Source: Agroathelia rolfsii
Lineage: Eukaryota; Basidiomycota; Agaricomycetes; Amylocorticiales; Amylocorticiaceae
Assembly: GCA_018343915.1 (NCBI GenBank)
Contig: JABRWF010000004.1
Location: forward strand, 1,426,001 to 1,490,000
Length of the DNA: 64,000 bases
Direction: 5' to 3'
Part shown: one piece after another, positions 60,351-64,000 of the stretch
Numbering within the stretch: position 1 is the first letter of the stretch
Layout: the number at the start of each line of letters is the position of its first letter
Translations under genes and position numbers: made by a program
Notes under the pieces: model-generated
The model's input: the letters and a program-made list of their open reading frames with translations, nothing else
What the model was told of the DNA's origin: nothing
Database searches by the model: none

Positions 60351-63300
60351 TCAGCATCTTTCAAACACCCGGTACAGGTCCGGAAGATTCGCCACCTGTA
60401 CGACGTCCCCATTCAGCAATGATTTGGGTGCCGCAAGGTACCGACGCACGGCAGGGAACAATACATGCTCGATCTGCCACCGCTCAGCCTGTTCCTTTGC
60501 CTTCTTCTCCTTGCTGCTTTCCATCTCTTCTCCTTCGGAAGCCGCAGGCGTAACTAATATTGGCCCAGGCGGCAATAAAGGCCCCGGGACGTAAAAATAC
60601 GCCAACTCATGGAGGAACGTGTCGAAGCATTCCGATTCCGATGTCCAGTCGACCTATAATGAAAACGACCAGTCCATTTAAGCTATTAAAGCTTCGAGAA
60701 ACAGACATGAAAGGAAGGACGGTAATGGGTTGATGACGATTACCTGTGGCCCGAGACGCATCAAAAACATCGGAAGTTTGTCGAGATTCGGTGTATAACC
60801 AGGCAGGAGAAGCGGTAGACTCTCCACATCGCCATTGGATGAGATATTCAATGAAAAGTATTCGGATAGCATGGCACTTCGGGAGATGAGTAGGTCGAAA
60901 ATGCGCTGATCAAATGTTAGGAAGACATATTAGAGTTTGATAGGTCCACAGAAGATCAAATTCCACGAACATCAACTATTTCTTGTTTAGAAAGAGTTGT
61001 CCCATCGTTAATCTCCTCATTCTGCATGGCGATCGTGACCAGCGCTCTAAGTGACGGCGGAGGATCAAGCTTCAAACGACTGAAATTTCCGAATTGACGT
61101 AGGCCAAGCTGATAGAAGAGCTCTTCTCTGTATAGAACGCAAATATATCACATAGAATAACGAGAGTTGAGCGCTAACCCATGACAAAGAAATGGAAAAA
61201 GAGGACTAAATAAGATATTCGTGTACTTACGCTAAAGCATCATGGTTAACAAGATACAGCTTTGTCGAGTGCTGGACGAGCGACAAGCATCTATCGATAT
61301 CGACAACTCCACAAAAGGTGTGCTTGGCCATGATTTCTGTTAAATCTATGACAAAAAAAAAGCCATGGTCAGGCCAACGACAAAAATTTGTTCAGTATAT
61401 AAAAACAAAGAAAGATACCAACTATTATGCTTATTCTTGACCAGCCCCTCACGCAACTTGATAACTGATGTCAGATAACACTCGGATTCTTTGATTTCTT
61501 TGCTGCTGGAGGTGAGCTTGCCAATACCAACACCAGCAGCCGAAGAGGAAGAAGAGGCGCGCTTCAAAAGTGCCATTTGTGTTGGATTCTCGACGGCGAT
61601 CATCGAGTCAAGCGTGCGGTCGAGGAGGGAGGTGCGCACTTTGTGCTGCGATAATACCTTCTTTTTCGCAGCTGCGTCTATGAGAAATCATTAGACCGCC
61701 ATTAGAATGAAGAAAAGTTGAGAGTGACATCGAACACGAATAGATCCTTGGTTCCCTGACTTATGATTATCATGAACCAGACTTACTTGAGTTTGCAGCC
61801 CCTGTGGCTGGAGTGTTACTCCCGCTCGGTTCATTTCTACCGTCATCGTCGTCGTCGTCATCCTCGCCATCTTCTGGCTCAGAGCCTACAGCTTTCGATT
61901 TCTCCTTTCCCTTTTGTGTGCTCGCGCTCGGATCGGTTATGCCTCCGGTCAAAAGGGTCTGGTACAGACATCAAGAGAATTTGGTTTTTAAGTGGTGCGA
62001 CAAGTTGAAAAAGCCTCCTCACCTGGTACTGAAACGTCTTCGTTTGACTCTGCGCTACAAGCTTCGCCTGAATGGCATCTGCAATGCGCGCCGTGATAGA
62101 CTCTTCATTGATGAAGAATACTTCGCGTTTTGTCGGATGTACATTTACATCTATAGTGGCTGGGTCGATTTCCAAACTACGTGTATAATGTCAAAGGGGG
62201 GCATGCTATAAATGGGAAAAATTTGTGGATCGGTAATCGTACCTGAGGTAGATGAATGGCGACGCACCCTTGGGCAGGATTGGTGCATATACCCCCTCTA
62301 GTGCGCGTTTGATACGTGTAGAGTCGACGAGGCGATCTGCATATCGGCATATGAACATGCTTAAATACTCCATTCTGTTAGGAAGGGCGTACGGTTGATG
62401 AAAAGCAGGAACTGTGTCTTCTTCGATTGGTAATTTGCATTCGTGCAATACACCTCCGCGTTCCAAGACTGTTCTTCACCGTCGTCGTCCTCGCCGTTAT
62501 CTTCTGTTGCCTTTGAGGCAGGCGTAGATTTGGTAGACTTGGAAGAAGACAGCTCAATATGCAATAGGTCTTTCGAGACGGATTGGCCATATAATAGCCG
62601 GATGGTGTTCAACGTGGACGAGCCCGAGGGCGTGGAGATGTCCGTCGAAGACGTGCCTTGCTGTTCATCAGATATCAATAATATATAACATAAACGAGAA
62701 GTTATCGAAAGCTGCACAACCTTCTTGCATGAAAAGGATACGCCGCTCCTGTGCACGGCATATTTAGTGACGACGTCTAGAATACGGGAGTACTCGTCCG
62801 ATGAGCTGCGCAAGGCGGAGAGCCGTGACGGCATATTGGCAAAGAGCTCTTCAATCTTATTCACATCTTTTCAGAGTGATCCAAGCATGTCGTTAGATGA
62901 ATGACGTCTTACGGTAATAGTCGTGCCATCATTTCCGGCACATGGTTTAGGATCGACAGACAAGCCAGGCTTAGATGGCGCAAGGACGCCTTCATCGTAT
63001 ACTGCTCTGGTAGATGGTCAACGGTCAACCCAAAATCTATACAGGTTCTTGCAAGCGCTAAAAAGAAACATACTTCCACGCATGGCTATCTGCCTTCGTC
63101 TTGGTGGTCACCGTCAATTTGGCAACATGGGATATGGATGCCAGCGCCTCTCCACGAAAGCCATACGTGACCAGTTTGCTCAGGTCAGAGAATTCGGCAA
63201 GCTTGCTTGTCGTGAACCGTTGCGCCAGTATGGGTAGATCACTCTTCTACTTTCAATGGTGCACTTCAGCATACCATGTCAACATATAAAGGCGCGTAGG

Positions 63301-63681
63301 ATAAGCTGCATTTACATTAATTCCACACCCATTATCCTGAATCTGGAGCAGTTTCAGTCCACCATCTTTGACCGTGACACGGATGTTGGTCGCGCCGGCG
63401 TCGAGACAGTTCTCAATGAGCTCTTTGAGTGCCGAAGCAGGCCGCTGTATGACCTGAATTAGTGTATGCCGATATCAACGCGGGATGTTTTAGTCTCGAA
63501 GCATCCAGTCAATCATTTTCTTAAAGTTTAGGCGAACCTCTCCAGCGGCAATGCGGTTGATCAATGATTCCTTGAGGGGTCGAATGGGCTTAGGCACAAC
63601 TTGCAAGTTGTCGTCGTTGCCTTCTATGCCACGACTCAGAGTATCGTTGAGTGTGCCTGCTGTTGTTGGTACACCTTCCAT
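60351..63681 (-). CDS. MLH1: DNA mismatch repair protein MLH1
   Basis: Fourteen exons: 63681-63538, 63453-63316, 63246-63074, 63006-62913, 62855-62721, 62660-62393, 62336-62243, 62176-62023, 61958-61787, 61677-61423, 61345-61231, 61127-60971, 60905-60744 and 60653-60351; 787 residues. MLH1 is the common MutL subunit of nuclear mismatch repair and meiotic crossover complexes. The GHKL ATPase motifs are present: '[20 protein letters not shown]', DNGCGI, and '[19 protein letters not shown]'. Further motifs are '[12 protein letters not shown]' and the invariant C-terminal FERC, which forms part of the MutLalpha endonuclease site. The linker (residues about 400-500) is acidic and Ser-rich with a run of Asp. 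The first 30 residues are an unconserved extension. Confidence 0.97.
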
Positions 63682-64000
63682 GCTGGTAGTGGGTGCGTCC
63701 TAGGCGCCCTGAAGATGAAGGTATAGTGCTACGCGCGTAAAATTAGGTATAAATTGGATTGCCCGGCGGTGCTGCCAGTGAAGTGTGATACGCTGCAGGC
63801 GGCGACGAAATGGATTTAGCTTAAGTAGTAGTGATGAAGTCAGCAGTAAATAGTAGCGCGGCAAAGTGTTTAGTAGGTTAGGTACACCAAACCGTCCGGT
63901 CTCGGCCTGGATTTTCTTTTAGCCTCTTTCTAACTACTAAAACATAACAAGATGTAATATTTTGTGAAGCCATTACAGACCGCATTTACCATCTGCTATG
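63682..64000. other. upstream region of MLH1
   Basis: About 320 bp upstream of the MLH1 start codon to the window edge. No TATA box or coding signal seen. Confidence 0.5.

Overview
The window reads as nuclear chromosomal DNA of a filamentous basidiomycete, most likely an Agaricomycete. I infer this from very intron-dense genes (introns mostly 50-70 bp, up to 18 exons per gene), closely packed housekeeping genes, RNA-silencing and LysM genes, and a GH92/NRPS-like/MFS accessory set. No virus, plasmid, CRISPR array or intact transposon was found. All exon coordinates below were hand-derived by matching splice sites, reading phase and family conservation.

Layout. 1-1400: 3' part of a WD40-type protein. 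3971-4671 (+): RPL23. 4884-6344 (-): RBM18-like RNA-binding protein. 8811-10746 (+): catalase. 11844-13020 (-): orphan protein. 14898-15636 (+): secreted LysM protein. 16040-17003 (-): mitochondrial DUF2358-like protein. 17064-17699 (-): GINS subunit PSF1, divergent from NAE1/ULA1 (17869-19753, +). 21331-22935 (+): zinc-finger regulator. 23970-27126 (+): secreted GH92 alpha-mannosidase. 27603-28525 (+): ELP6. 29116-29894 (+): CBS-domain protein. 30276-35207 (-): QDE-1/RDR-type RNA-dependent RNA polymerase. 36597-38204 (-): delta-9 desaturase with cytochrome b5 tail. 40127-43625 (+): proteasome RPN1. 43819-45061 (-): OGFr-domain protein. 45373-45467 (-): intron-containing tRNA-Pro(AGG). 46207-47542 (-): AYR1-like short-chain dehydrogenase. 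48048-53763 (-): giant NRPS-like membrane enzyme. 57446-59575 (-): MFS monocarboxylate-type transporter. 60351-63681 (-): MLH1.

Most of these are independent housekeeping genes (translation, tRNA wobble modification, proteasome, neddylation, replication, mismatch repair, lipid desaturation). The accessory features are the silencing RdRP, the LysM protein, the GH92 enzyme and the NRPS-like gene.

The most unusual object is the 1,679-residue protein at 48048-53763. It runs from an adenylation domain through a phosphopantetheine carrier site and a polytopic membrane region with left-handed beta-helix (hexapeptide) segments, and ends in what reads as a complete C3HC4 RING finger. If confirmed, this couples an adenylate-forming/acyltransfer enzyme directly to a ubiquitin-ligase-type module. 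Other notable signals are three GC-AG introns, an 8-nt microexon, and a 24-bp perfect palindrome between ELP6 and the CBS gene.
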